Assembly: GCA_947296835.1 (NCBI GenBank)
Contig: CAMYQS010000072.1
Span: 1-7,113, forward strand
Source of the DNA: an uncultured Atopostipes sp.
Lineage (GTDB): Bacteria > Bacillota > Bacilli > Lactobacillales > Carnobacteriaceae_A
Direction: 5' to 3'
Length of the DNA: 7,113 nt
In this document: positions 1 through 5,888 of the stretch, in pieces
How the letters are laid out: every line of letters starts with the position of its first letter
How positions within the stretch are numbered: the first letter of the stretch is position 1
Notes under the pieces: model-generated
Seen by the model: the letters and a program-made list of their open reading frames with translations, nothing else
Databases searched by the model: none
What the model was told of the DNA's origin: nothing
Program-made: the position numbers and the translations under genes

Positions 1-933
1 ACCCGTGGAGTATCTGGAGAAGTTATTAACGCTATTGCTAAAGTTGTACCAAATTTCTGGGGTGGATCAGCTGACTTATCAGGATCAAACAAAACAATGA
101 TCGACGGTGTGGATGACTTTTCGGCAGATAATTATGCTGGTAAGAACATTTGGTATGGTGTGCGTGAGCATGCGATGGCATCTGCATTAAACGGTATCTT
201 ATTACACGGTGGAACGCACTCATACAGCTCAACGTTCTTCGTGTTCTCAGACTACTTACGTCCAGCAGTTCGTCTAGCAGCATTATCTAAAATCCCTGCA
301 ATTTATGTGTTAACACATGATTCAGTTGCAGTAGGTGAAGATGGACCAACACATGAGCCCGTTGAACATTTAGCAAGTTTCCGTGTAATGCCAAACGTAA
401 ACGTATTACGCCCAGCTGATGCAAACGAAACGGTTGCAGCGTGGAAGATTGCGTTAGAGTCTACTGACACACCAACGATTATTGCGTTAACTCGTCAAGA
501 CATTCCAGTATTGGAAAACTCAGATACGCTAGCACTAGAAAATGTTAAAAAAGGTGCTTATGTTATTTCACCAGCTAAAGACGAAGTAGAAGGAATTTTA
601 CTGGCTACTGGTTCAGAAGTTGCATTAGCCGTTAAAGCTCAAGCAGCTTTATTAGAAAAAGGTCACCACGTATCAGTTGTTTCAATGCCAAGTTTCGAGT
701 TATTCGAACAACAAGACGATGACTACAAAGAATCGGTATTACCTAAATCAGTTACAAACCGTGTAGCGATTGAAATGGGTACAACATTCGGATGGGATCG
801 TTACCTAGGTTTTGAAGGTAAAGCATTAGGTATTGATAGCTTTGGTGCAAGTGGTAAAGGTGAAGAAGTTATTGAATACTTCGGATTTACGGTAGATAAC
901 ATTGTAAAAGAATACGAAGGTTTAGCGAAGTAA
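1..933 (+). CDS. tkt: Transketolase, C-terminal part (5' end outside window)
   Basis: Transketolase moves two-carbon ketol units between sugar phosphates in the cytosolic non-oxidative pentose phosphate pathway, using thiamine diphosphate. The frame is open from base 1, so the gene starts upstream. The 310 residues seen are a little under half of the usual length of about 660, covering the pyrimidine-binding and C-terminal domains. Visible residues, numbered from the window start, match E. coli TktA from memory: Arg2 and Ser29 (phosphate-binding Arg358 and Ser385), Glu56 in VREHAM (catalytic Glu411), His106, Asp114 and His118 in GEDGPTH (His461, Asp469, His473), and Arg165 in LTRQ (Arg520). 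The spacings Arg2-Ser29 and His106-Asp114-His118-Arg165 match exactly. ATGSEV and the ending FGFTVDNIVKEYEGL are also typical. The first internal Met (base 97) is not the real start, because conserved sequence runs upstream of it. A terminator follows. No frameshift or missing active-site residue is seen. Confidence 0.97.
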   Translation, partial: TRGVSGEVINAIAKVVPNFWGGSADLSGSNKTMIDGVDDFSADNYAGKNIWYGVREHAMASALNGILLHGGTHSYSSTFFVFSDYLRPAVRLAALSKIPAIYVLTHDSVAVGEDGPTHEPVEHLASFRVMPNVNVLRPADANETVAAWKIALESTDTPTIIALTRQDIPVLENSDTLALENVKKGAYVISPAKDEVEGILLATGSEVALAVKAQAALLEKGHHVSVVSMPSFELFEQQDDDYKESVLPKSVTNRVAIEMGTTFGWDRYLGFEGKALGIDSFGASGKGEEVIEYFGFTVDNIVKEYEGLAK

Positions 934-960
934 TCTTTTAGAACAAAGAAAAGTGATAGG

Positions 961-997
961 AAGACAGCTAGTATCTAATTTAGCTGTCTTTTTTGTT
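961..997 (+). terminator. Rho-independent terminator of tkt
   Basis: A perfect 10-bp stem (961-970 with 981-990) has a 10-base loop and is followed by a run of six T (989-994), then G and two more T. It lies 27 bases after the tkt stop codon, so it should end the tkt transcript before yneF. Confidence 0.88.
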
Positions 998-1026
998 ACT
1001 TTTTTAATAAATAGTGAAACGAATAG

Positions 1027-1055
1027 TTTTAATTTTATTCTATTTTCGGTAGAAT
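1027..1055 (+). promoter_or_regulatory. Possible sigma-A promoter for yneF
   Basis: TAGAAT at 1050-1055 (5 of 6 consensus matches) lies 17 bases after a weak TTTTAA at 1027-1032 (3 of 6). An alternative is the perfect TATAAT at 1080-1085, but it has no recognisable -35 box and no TG extension. A promoter is expected here because a strong terminator separates yneF from tkt, but which box is used cannot be decided by eye. Confidence 0.3.
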
Positions 1056-1056
1056 A
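1036..1056. repeat. Inverted repeat over the possible yneF promoter
   Basis: Two 7-base arms, TATTCTA (1036-1042) and TAGAATA (1050-1056), are perfect inverse complements separated by 7 bases. The right arm overlaps the candidate -10 box. This could be an operator or chance in AT-rich DNA. Confidence 0.4.
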
Positions 1057-1072
1057 GTATAGGTAAATTAAA

Positions 1073-1091
1073 ATTCAAATATAATTTGAAT
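1073..1091. repeat. Inverted repeat centred on a TATAAT, upstream of yneF
   Basis: Arms ATTCAAAT (1073-1080) and ATTTGAAT (1084-1091) are perfect 8-bp inverse complements with a 3-base spacer. The sequence TATAAT spans the centre (1080-1085). The repeat ends 28 bases before the yneF start codon. It may be a dyad operator or an RNA hairpin in the leader. The 3-base loop is tight for RNA. Confidence 0.45.
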
Positions 1092-1106
1092 AGTGTATTA
1101 TGAGAT

Positions 1107-1111
1107 AGGAG
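1107..1111 (+). promoter_or_regulatory. Ribosome binding site of yneF (fixes the start)
   Basis: AGGAG lies 8 bases before the ATG at 1120. An in-frame GTG at 1093 would add nine residues but lies upstream of this site, so ATG 1120 is the better start. Confidence 0.85.
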
Positions 1112-1119
1112 TGAACAAT

Positions 1120-1350
1120 ATGCATTTAGGCTTAGCAATTTTATTAATTATCCTTGCTCTACTTGGAGGAGCAGTTGCTGGATTCTTCTTAGCACGTAAA
1201 TATATGGTTAAATACTTTGAAGAAAACCCACCAATTGATGAACAAATGATTCGTACAATGATGCTTTCAATGGGACAAAAACCTTCTGAACGTAAAATCA
1301 ACCAGATGGTTAACCAGATGAAAGGCCAATCGAAGAAAAAGAAAAAATAG
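1120..1350 (+). CDS. yneF: YneF-like UPF0154 small membrane protein
   Basis: This is a 76-residue protein of the UPF0154/YneF family, conserved in Bacilli and of unknown function. The family in B. subtilis is about 72 residues long. Residues 4-25 form one hydrophobic, Gly/Ala-rich span (AILLIILALLGGAVAGFF). It is followed by the family block ARKYMVKYFEENPPIDEQM, and then MMLSMGQKPSERKINQM, which looks amphipathic and helical. The tail is very basic, with five consecutive lysines after Ser71. The likely topology is a single membrane anchor with the charged C-terminal part in the cytoplasm (positive-inside rule). The start at ATG 1120 is chosen because AGGAG precedes it by 8 bases. The gene sits alone between two hairpins, after tkt and before the ABC pair. 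A role cannot be inferred from this context. Confidence 0.92.
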   Translation: MHLGLAILLIILALLGGAVAGFFLARKYMVKYFEENPPIDEQMIRTMMLSMGQKPSERKINQMVNQMKGQSKKKKK

Positions 1351-1355
1351 ACTAG

Positions 1356-1396
1356 AAAAACGAACAGTGAATGCTTTGCTGTTCGTTTTAATCTAA
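1356..1396 (+). terminator. Hairpin after yneF, probable weak terminator
   Basis: An 11-bp perfect stem (1357-1367 with 1379-1389) has an 11-base loop, 6 bases after the yneF stop. The T tract is short: four T that are part of the A-T base of the stem (1386-1389), followed by AATCTAATTT. The G+C core CGAACAG/CTGTTCG is solid. It is likely a terminator, possibly leaky, so some transcripts may continue into the ABC genes. Confidence 0.65.
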
Positions 1397-1446
1397 TTTA
1401 AAACTAGAAACCGCTTTATATTGCGACTCATAGAAAAGGTGTATAA

Positions 1447-3204
1447 ATGGATATATATAAGAAATTAAGTTGGTTTTTTAAAGAACACTGGAAATCCTAT
1501 ACAACAGCAATTTTAGCATTGTTAATTGTTGCTTTACTACAATTAGTTCCGCCTAGAATTATTGGAATAGTGATTGACGAAATAAGTGCAAACACGATTA
1601 CGCAAAGTACACTTATTGAATTACTAATTGTTTTAGCGATTACTGCCATTGGACAGTATCTCTTGCGTTATGTTTGGCGTGTTCGAATCTGGGGAAACTC
1701 TGCTCGTTTAGAACGTATTGTTCGTAACCGTCTGTATCGCCATTTTACAAATATGGACAGTGAGTTTTATCAGAAATATCGAACAGGTGACTTAATGGCT
1801 CACGCAACAAACGATGTGCGATCACTTCGAATGGTTGCGGGTGGCGGGATTGTAACACTAGCTGATTCATTATCTGTTACAATCGTTACAGTTACAGCAA
1901 TGTTTATTGTTGTTGATTGGCGATTAACACTATTAGCTGTCATTCCACTACCATTAATAGCTGTGACTTCTCGTTATTTAGGGAAAATGTTACATAGTCG
2001 TTTCCGTAGTGCACAAGAAGCTTTCTCTGACATGAACAACAAAGTTCAGGAAAGTCTTCAAGGGATTAAAGTTATTAAAACATTTGGCCAAGAAAAAGAA
2101 GATACACAAGAATTTGAAGGACTGACAGAAAACATTGTAGATAAAAACCGTGAAGTGTACAAAATCGATTCACTATTTGATCCAGCATTAAGTTTAATTA
2201 TCGGTGCATCATATGTTATTGCCATTATTGTTGGTGGTTACTTGATCATTGATACTGAAATTACAGTCGGTGAATTCGTCACATTTATCAGTTATATTGG
2301 TATGTTAATCTGGCCGATGTTTGCGATTGGACGTTTATTTAATATTATTGAACGTGGTTCAGCAAGTTATGAACGTATTGAGATTCTATTAAATGAAACG
2401 TCTTCTATTTCAGAAAAAGAACATGCGATTAGCTCAAAAGCGGTTGGAGATATCGAATTTTCAGTTGATTCATTTACGTATCCAAACGATAAAAAAGCAT
2501 CTTTAGAAGATATTCATTTCACAATTCCAAAGGGGCATACATTAGGTATTGTTGGAAAAACGGGTTCTGGAAAATCATCAATTATTAAATTATTACTACG
2601 AGATTATGATTACTATAATGGAAACATTTCAATCGGTGGTCAGGATATCCGAGATTATACCTTAGACTCGTTATTGAGCGCTATCGGCTATGTTCCGCAA
2701 GATAACTTCTTATTCTCGACAACAATCCGAGATAATATCCGTTTTAGTGACCCAACTATTCCACAAGAAGAAGTTGAAAAGGCCGCTAAAATTGCAGATG
2801 TTCATGGCGATATTATGGAAATGGTTAATGGCTATGATACGGAAACCGGTGAACGTGGTGTTTCTTTATCTGGAGGACAAAAGCAACGTGTTGCAATTGC
2901 ACGTGCCGTTATTAAGAACCCTGAGTTAATGATTTTAGATGATTCGCTTTCTGCAGTCGATGCGAAAACGGAAGAAGAAATCTTAAGTGGCTTAAGAGAT
3001 TTACGCGATGACCAGACTACAATTATTATTGCACACCGCATTAGCTCATTGATGCATGCGGATGAAATACTCGTATTAGAAGATGGTAAAATTGCTGAAC
3101 GTGGAACACACGTACAACTTCTAAATAATGATGGTTGGTACAAAGACATGTTCAATAAACAACAATTAGAAGAGCAAGTACCTGAATTGGGAGGGGTGGA
3201 GTAA
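1447..3204 (+). CDS. yheI: ABC exporter half-transporter, degenerate-Walker-B subunit (YheI/BmrC/LmrC type)
   Basis: This is an ABC multidrug-type exporter subunit of 585 residues with a fused membrane domain and nucleotide-binding domain. The N-terminal 300 residues or so hold about six hydrophobic spans (near 18-43, 56-77, 134-155, 158-178, 248-269, 276-296). The ATPase domain has Walker A GKTGSGKS (370-377, Lys376), Q-loop Gln418, a canonical LSGGQ (474-478), Walker B LMILDD (494-499) and H-loop His530. The catalytic Glu after Walker B is Asp (Asp499). That is the known pattern of the YheI (BmrC)/LmrC half of heterodimeric exporters. An AAGGTG ribosome binding site lies 5 bases before ATG 1447. 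Its stop is one base from the next gene, the expected partner. The substrate cannot be read from sequence: drugs are likely, lipids or peptides possible. No clear own promoter was found in 1391-1446, so it may depend on read-through from yneF or on a weak promoter. Confidence 0.93.
   Translation: MDIYKKLSWFFKEHWKSYTTAILALLIVALLQLVPPRIIGIVIDEISANTITQSTLIELLIVLAITAIGQYLLRYVWRVRIWGNSARLERIVRNRLYRHFTNMDSEFYQKYRTGDLMAHATNDVRSLRMVAGGGIVTLADSLSVTIVTVTAMFIVVDWRLTLLAVIPLPLIAVTSRYLGKMLHSRFRSAQEAFSDMNNKVQESLQGIKVIKTFGQEKEDTQEFEGLTENIVDKNREVYKIDSLFDPALSLIIGASYVIAIIVGGYLIIDTEITVGEFVTFISYIGMLIWPMFAIGRLFNIIERGSASYERIEILLNETSSISEKEHAISSKAVGDIEFSVDSFTYPNDKKASLEDIHFTIPKGHTLGIVGKTGSGKSSIIKLLLRDYDYYNGNISIGGQDIRDYTLDSLLSAIGYVPQDNFLFSTTIRDNIRFSDPTIPQEEVEKAAKIADVHGDIMEMVNGYDTETGERGVSLSGGQKQRVAIARAVIKNPELMILDDSLSAVDAKTEEEILSGLRDLRDDQTTIIIAHRISSLMHADEILVLEDGKIAERGTHVQLLNNDGWYKDMFNKQQLEEQVPELGGVE
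3189..3196 (+). promoter_or_regulatory. Ribosome binding site of the second ABC gene, inside the first
   Basis: A purine-rich GGGAGGGG lies within the last codons of the upstream ABC gene, 9 bases before ATG 3206. With a one-base intergenic gap, translation of the two subunits is probably coupled. Confidence 0.8.
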
Positions 3205-3205
3205 T

Positions 3206-5020
3206 ATGGCAGCAAATGTTGAAATCGAAAATGAAAATAAATACCGTTCGATACCTATTAAAGAGCAGATGAGTACTTTAAAACGAATTTTAAAGTTTAC
3301 AAAACCTTATCTCAAGAATTTCGCTATTGCTATTCTATTAGTGATTGCCTTAGCTGTTGTTAATGCCGCGCAACCTCGAGTGATCCAAACGTTTATAGAT
3401 AATCATTTAGCTACAGGAAGTGCGACTGGACAAACTGCTTGGCTATTCGGTGGAATGTATCTAGGATTGACTATATTAAAAATGGTCTTTACGTTTTTTG
3501 AATTATATCTTTTTAATATGGCTGCCGAAAGAACTGTCCAAAACGTACGTAATAAGATCTATGAAAAAGTGCACACATTAGGAATGAAATTCTTCGATGG
3601 GACAGCAACAGGTTGGGTTGTTACTCGTATAACAAACGATACAGAAGCACTTAAAGACTTCTGGAACGTACTACTAAACATTACACAAAGTATGTTAAGT
3701 ATTACAACGACCTTTATTGCGATGCTTATATTAGACTGGAAAGTTTCATTAGCAGTCTTGGCTTTTGTACCTATCCTTGTTGTTATTATTCGTTTCTACC
3801 AAGTCTACAGTTCAAAAACGTATTCTGAAATGAAGAGTAAGAACAGTCAATTGAATTCAAAATTAGCAGAGTCCATTAATGGTATGTCGACCATACAACA
3901 ATTTAGACAAGAAAAACGCATGATTAACGAATTTGAAACGACTAACGAAGAGTACTTTCATTCTCGTTTCTCAATGATGAAGATCAACGCGATTTTATTA
4001 AGTCCAATTATCGACTTACTTTATACACTGGCTATTGTTGTTATTCTTGGAATATTTGGATTTAGTGCATTAAATTCTCCGATAGAAGTTGGAGTTATTT
4101 ATGCCTTCACTTCATATGTACGACTATTCTTCCAACCGCTAACGCGATTAATGGATAACTTAAGTTTATTTCAGGACGGAATCATATCAAGTAGTCGTAT
4201 TTTAAAAGTGATGGATGATGAAACATACACACCAGCACAAGATGAATTGCCAGAATTAAACATTCAAGATGCTAAAATTGAGTTTAAGAACGTAACGTTC
4301 TCATATGATAGTGAAACGGAAGTGCTTAGAAATATTAGTTTCACTGTTAATCCAGGAGAGACGGTAGCACTTGTTGGGCATACTGGAAGTGGGAAGTCAT
4401 CCATTATTAACGTATTAATGCGTTTCTATGAATTCCAAGAAGGGGATATATTAATTGATGGCCATTCTATTCGAAATTATCCAATTGAAGAGTTACGTCG
4501 TGAGATAGGACTTGTCTTACAGGATTCATTTATGTTCTATGGAACAATTAAAGATAATATCCGTTTATTAGACGATTCAATTACCGATCGTGAAATCATC
4601 GATGCGGCTAAATTTGTTCAAGCGGATCGTTTCATTGAGAAGCTTCCAAACCAATACGACCATAAGGTAGTTGAGCGTGGGGCAGGATTTTCAAGTGGGG
4701 AGAAACAGTTACTCTCATTTGCAAGTACAATCGTGAAGGATCCTAAGATTTTAATCCTTGATGAAGCAACTGCAAACATTGATACAGAAACGGAATCGTT
4801 AATTCAAGAAGGGTTAAACCGAATGCGTGCCGGTCGTACAACCGTTGCGATTGCTCACAGACTGTCTACAATCCGTGATGCAGATCAGATTCTAGTACTT
4901 GAATCTGGTGAAATCGTTGAGCGAGGAAACCACGAAGCGTTAATTGAGCTGGGTGGTCGTTACAATGAAATGTACGAACTACAAAACCTTGGATTACAAA
5001 ACCCAATAGAAACAAAATAA
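3206..5020 (+). CDS. yheH: ABC exporter half-transporter, catalytic-Glu subunit (YheH/BmrD/LmrD type)
   Basis: This is the partner half-transporter, 604 residues. A hydrophilic N-terminal stretch of about 37 residues comes before the first membrane span, an extension often seen in the YheH/LmrD half. Membrane spans lie near 39-57, 79-101, 154-176, 181-200, 264-285 and 293-313. The ATPase domain has Walker A GHTGSGKS (391-398, Lys397), Q-loop Gln439, Walker B LILDE with Asp519 and an intact catalytic Glu520, and H-loop His551. The signature is degenerate: FSSGE (495-499) instead of LSGGQ. Each subunit therefore has what the other lacks, as expected if they form one dimer with a competent site (this Walker A/B plus the partner's LSGGQ) and a degenerate site. 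It starts one base after the first subunit, with a strong internal ribosome binding site. A long hairpin ends the unit. The exported substrate is unknown. Confidence 0.93.
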   Translation: MAANVEIENENKYRSIPIKEQMSTLKRILKFTKPYLKNFAIAILLVIALAVVNAAQPRVIQTFIDNHLATGSATGQTAWLFGGMYLGLTILKMVFTFFELYLFNMAAERTVQNVRNKIYEKVHTLGMKFFDGTATGWVVTRITNDTEALKDFWNVLLNITQSMLSITTTFIAMLILDWKVSLAVLAFVPILVVIIRFYQVYSSKTYSEMKSKNSQLNSKLAESINGMSTIQQFRQEKRMINEFETTNEEYFHSRFSMMKINAILLSPIIDLLYTLAIVVILGIFGFSALNSPIEVGVIYAFTSYVRLFFQPLTRLMDNLSLFQDGIISSSRILKVMDDETYTPAQDELPELNIQDAKIEFKNVTFSYDSETEVLRNISFTVNPGETVALVGHTGSGKSSIINVLMRFYEFQEGDILIDGHSIRNYPIEELRREIGLVLQDSFMFYGTIKDNIRLLDDSITDREIIDAAKFVQADRFIEKLPNQYDHKVVERGAGFSSGEKQLLSFASTIVKDPKILILDEATANIDTETESLIQEGLNRMRAGRTTVAIAHRLSTIRDADQILVLESGEIVERGNHEALIELGGRYNEMYELQNLGLQNPIETK

Positions 5021-5033
5021 TCATATACAAAAC

Positions 5034-5080
5034 AAAAAAGACTATGTCTACTGATAAAGCAGTGGACATAGTCTTTTAAA
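5034..5080. terminator. Bidirectional terminator between the ABC genes and plsC
   Basis: An 18-bp stem (5036-5053 with 5060-5077) contains one G-T wobble and closes a 6-base loop. Reading plus, it ends in TTTT followed by AAATTT. Reading minus, it is followed by six T (complement of 5034-5039). It lies 15 bases after the ABC stop and immediately beyond the stop of the convergent acyltransferase gene, so it should serve both. Confidence 0.88.
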
Positions 5081-5081
5081 T

Positions 5082-5669
5082 TTAGATTTTCTGTTCGAGT
5101 GCATCAAATGAATCTTGAATCTTTTCTGAGTAGTAAAGATTGATATCATCTACGCCATCGATTTTGCGTTTAACTTCAAATGGTTCACCAAAGATGACAG
5201 TCGTCTGTTTACGTAACAGTAAATCTTTTACGGTTAGCGGACCATCGTAAATGGCTGGCACAATTTTACTCTTACCTAAACGAGCAATTGTAATAGCGCC
5301 ACCTTTCAGTTCAGTCGAATGGCGACTACCACTAGGGAAGACGACAACGTTTAATTCGTTATTCTTTAAGTAGTTTACTGGGGTCTTAATCGCACTTACG
5401 CCCGGTTTCTCGCGATCAACTGGAAAAGCATTCACTTTTCGGATAAGCCAACCTAAAAATGGAATGTCAAATAATTCTTTTTTTGCCATAAAAGAGAAAT
5501 GATGAGGTAAAGATGTAATCGCAATATACACTGGATCTAAAAATGAACGGTGTGGCGCGACTAAAACAAACTTTTCATCAGTTGGTAAATTCTCTTTACC
5601 ATAAACATTTGTTTTTCCGTTTAAAATACGGACTAATCCTTTAATGAAATTCATAATAAAATTGTACAT
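5082..5669 (-). CDS. plsC: 1-acyl-sn-glycerol-3-phosphate acyltransferase family protein (PlsC-like)
   Basis: This is a 195-residue LPLAT/PlsC-family acyltransferase. The family adds an acyl chain to lysophosphatidate at the inner membrane face to make phosphatidate for phospholipids. Motif I is HRSFLD (His40, Asp45: the HX4D catalytic pair). Motif II is FPVDRE (82-87). Motif III is FPSGSRHS (111-118), where most PlsC proteins have FPEGTRS. Motif IV is the VPAIY block, about 25 residues later. The N terminus is hydrophobic (MYNFIMNFIKGLVRIL), probably a membrane-surface helix. The length is near the short end for the family. The start is ATG at 5669, because GAGGTG lies 9 bases upstream of it. 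Starts at 5681 (GTG) or 5678 (ATG) overlap or abut that site and would have no usable one. The gene is convergent with the ABC pair and divergent from rpsB. The exact acyl acceptor is inferred from the family, not shown. Confidence 0.9.
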   Translation of the reverse strand: MYNFIMNFIKGLVRILNGKTNVYGKENLPTDEKFVLVAPHRSFLDPVYIAITSLPHHFSFMAKKELFDIPFLGWLIRKVNAFPVDREKPGVSAIKTPVNYLKNNELNVVVFPSGSRHSTELKGGAITIARLGKSKIVPAIYDGPLTVKDLLLRKQTTVIFGEPFEVKRKIDGVDDINLYYSEKIQDSFDALEQKI

Positions 5670-5678
5670 AAAAAGCAT

Positions 5679-5684
5679 CACCTC
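5679..5684 (-). promoter_or_regulatory. Ribosome binding site of plsC (fixes the start)
   Basis: On the minus strand this reads GAGGTG, 9 bases before ATG 5669. The upstream GTG (5681) and ATG (5678) overlap or directly abut it and are unlikely starts. Confidence 0.8.
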
Positions 5685-5700
5685 AATAAAATATAAATTT

Positions 5701-5729
5701 AGTATGCGTTACTTTTAAAAAAAGTTCAA
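5701..5729 (-). promoter_or_regulatory. Possible plsC promoter
   Basis: On the minus strand TTGAAC (5729-5724, 4 of 6 matches) and CATACT (5706-5701, 4 of 6) are 17 bases apart. This predicts a start near 5694 and a leader of about 25 bases. A second pair, TTAAAA/TATATT (-10 at 5695-5690), would start transcription inside the ribosome binding site and is less likely. Confidence 0.35.
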
Positions 5730-5736
5730 GTTTTAT

Positions 5737-5765
5737 TTGAAAAAAGAATATGTTTTAGTTATAAT
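5737..5765 (+). promoter_or_regulatory. Sigma-A promoter of rpsB(-tsf)
   Basis: TTGAAA (5737-5742, 5 of 6) and a perfect TATAAT (5760-5765) are separated by exactly 17 bases, with A/T-rich DNA upstream that could act as an UP element. This is the best promoter in the window and fits a highly expressed ribosomal protein gene. The predicted transcript start is about 5771, giving a leader of about 118 bases. Confidence 0.85.
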
Positions 5766-5770
5766 AATAA

Positions 5771-5888
5771 ACGGTGCAAATGCACTAATTTTCACTCGAG
5801 TGGATTACTCAACTGTTGCTCCTATGCCAGGAGTTGTTTGAGTGTGTGAAACTGGAGGAAGAAATAAAACAAAAATGGAGGAATTAAA
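5771..5888 (+). promoter_or_regulatory. Structured 5' leader of rpsB, candidate translational control element
   Basis: The untranslated stretch between the rpsB promoter and start codon can fold. A small hairpin GTGCA-AA-TGCAC lies at 5774-5785. It is followed by a nested structure: TTTCAC (5790-5795) with GTGAAA (5846-5851), ACTCAA (5807-5812) with TTGAGT (5838-5843), and GCTCCT (5818-5823) with AGGAGT (5829-5834) around the loop ATGCC. CACTCGAGTG (5793-5802) is self-complementary and would compete with the outer stem. The rpsB ribosome binding site GGAGG (5877-5881) is 7 bases from ATG. A second GGAGG (5854-5858) has no start codon at usable spacing. The nesting suggests a regulatory RNA, perhaps an S2-responsive leader. 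That role is inference, and I do not recognise a named family. Confidence 0.5.

Noticed and set aside
38..283. 81-codon minus-strand open frame opposite tkt
   Set aside because: It lies wholly within the conserved transketolase frame, has no ribosome binding site pattern I could see and no recognisable domain.
1361..1385. CGAAC...GTTCG resembling a Firmicutes LexA box after yneF
   Set aside because: The half sites are too far apart for the Bacillus LexA site (GAAC-N4-GTTC), and they form the stem of a terminator-like hairpin.
2832..3215. 127-codon minus-strand frame opposite the first ABC gene
   Set aside because: It is antisense to the conserved ATPase motifs, which explains the open frame. 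It has no recognisable protein features.
4866..5069. 67-codon minus-strand frame with a hydrophobic N-terminal part
   Set aside because: Its start is inside the bidirectional terminator hairpin and its hydrophobic stretch is the antisense of the end of the ABC gene and the A/T-rich gap. It is a shadow, not a small membrane protein.
5771..5888. T-box or known metabolite riboswitch in the rpsB leader
   Set aside because: The stretch is too short, with no T-box consensus and no terminator/antiterminator pair. The T-rich tract needed for transcription attenuation is absent.
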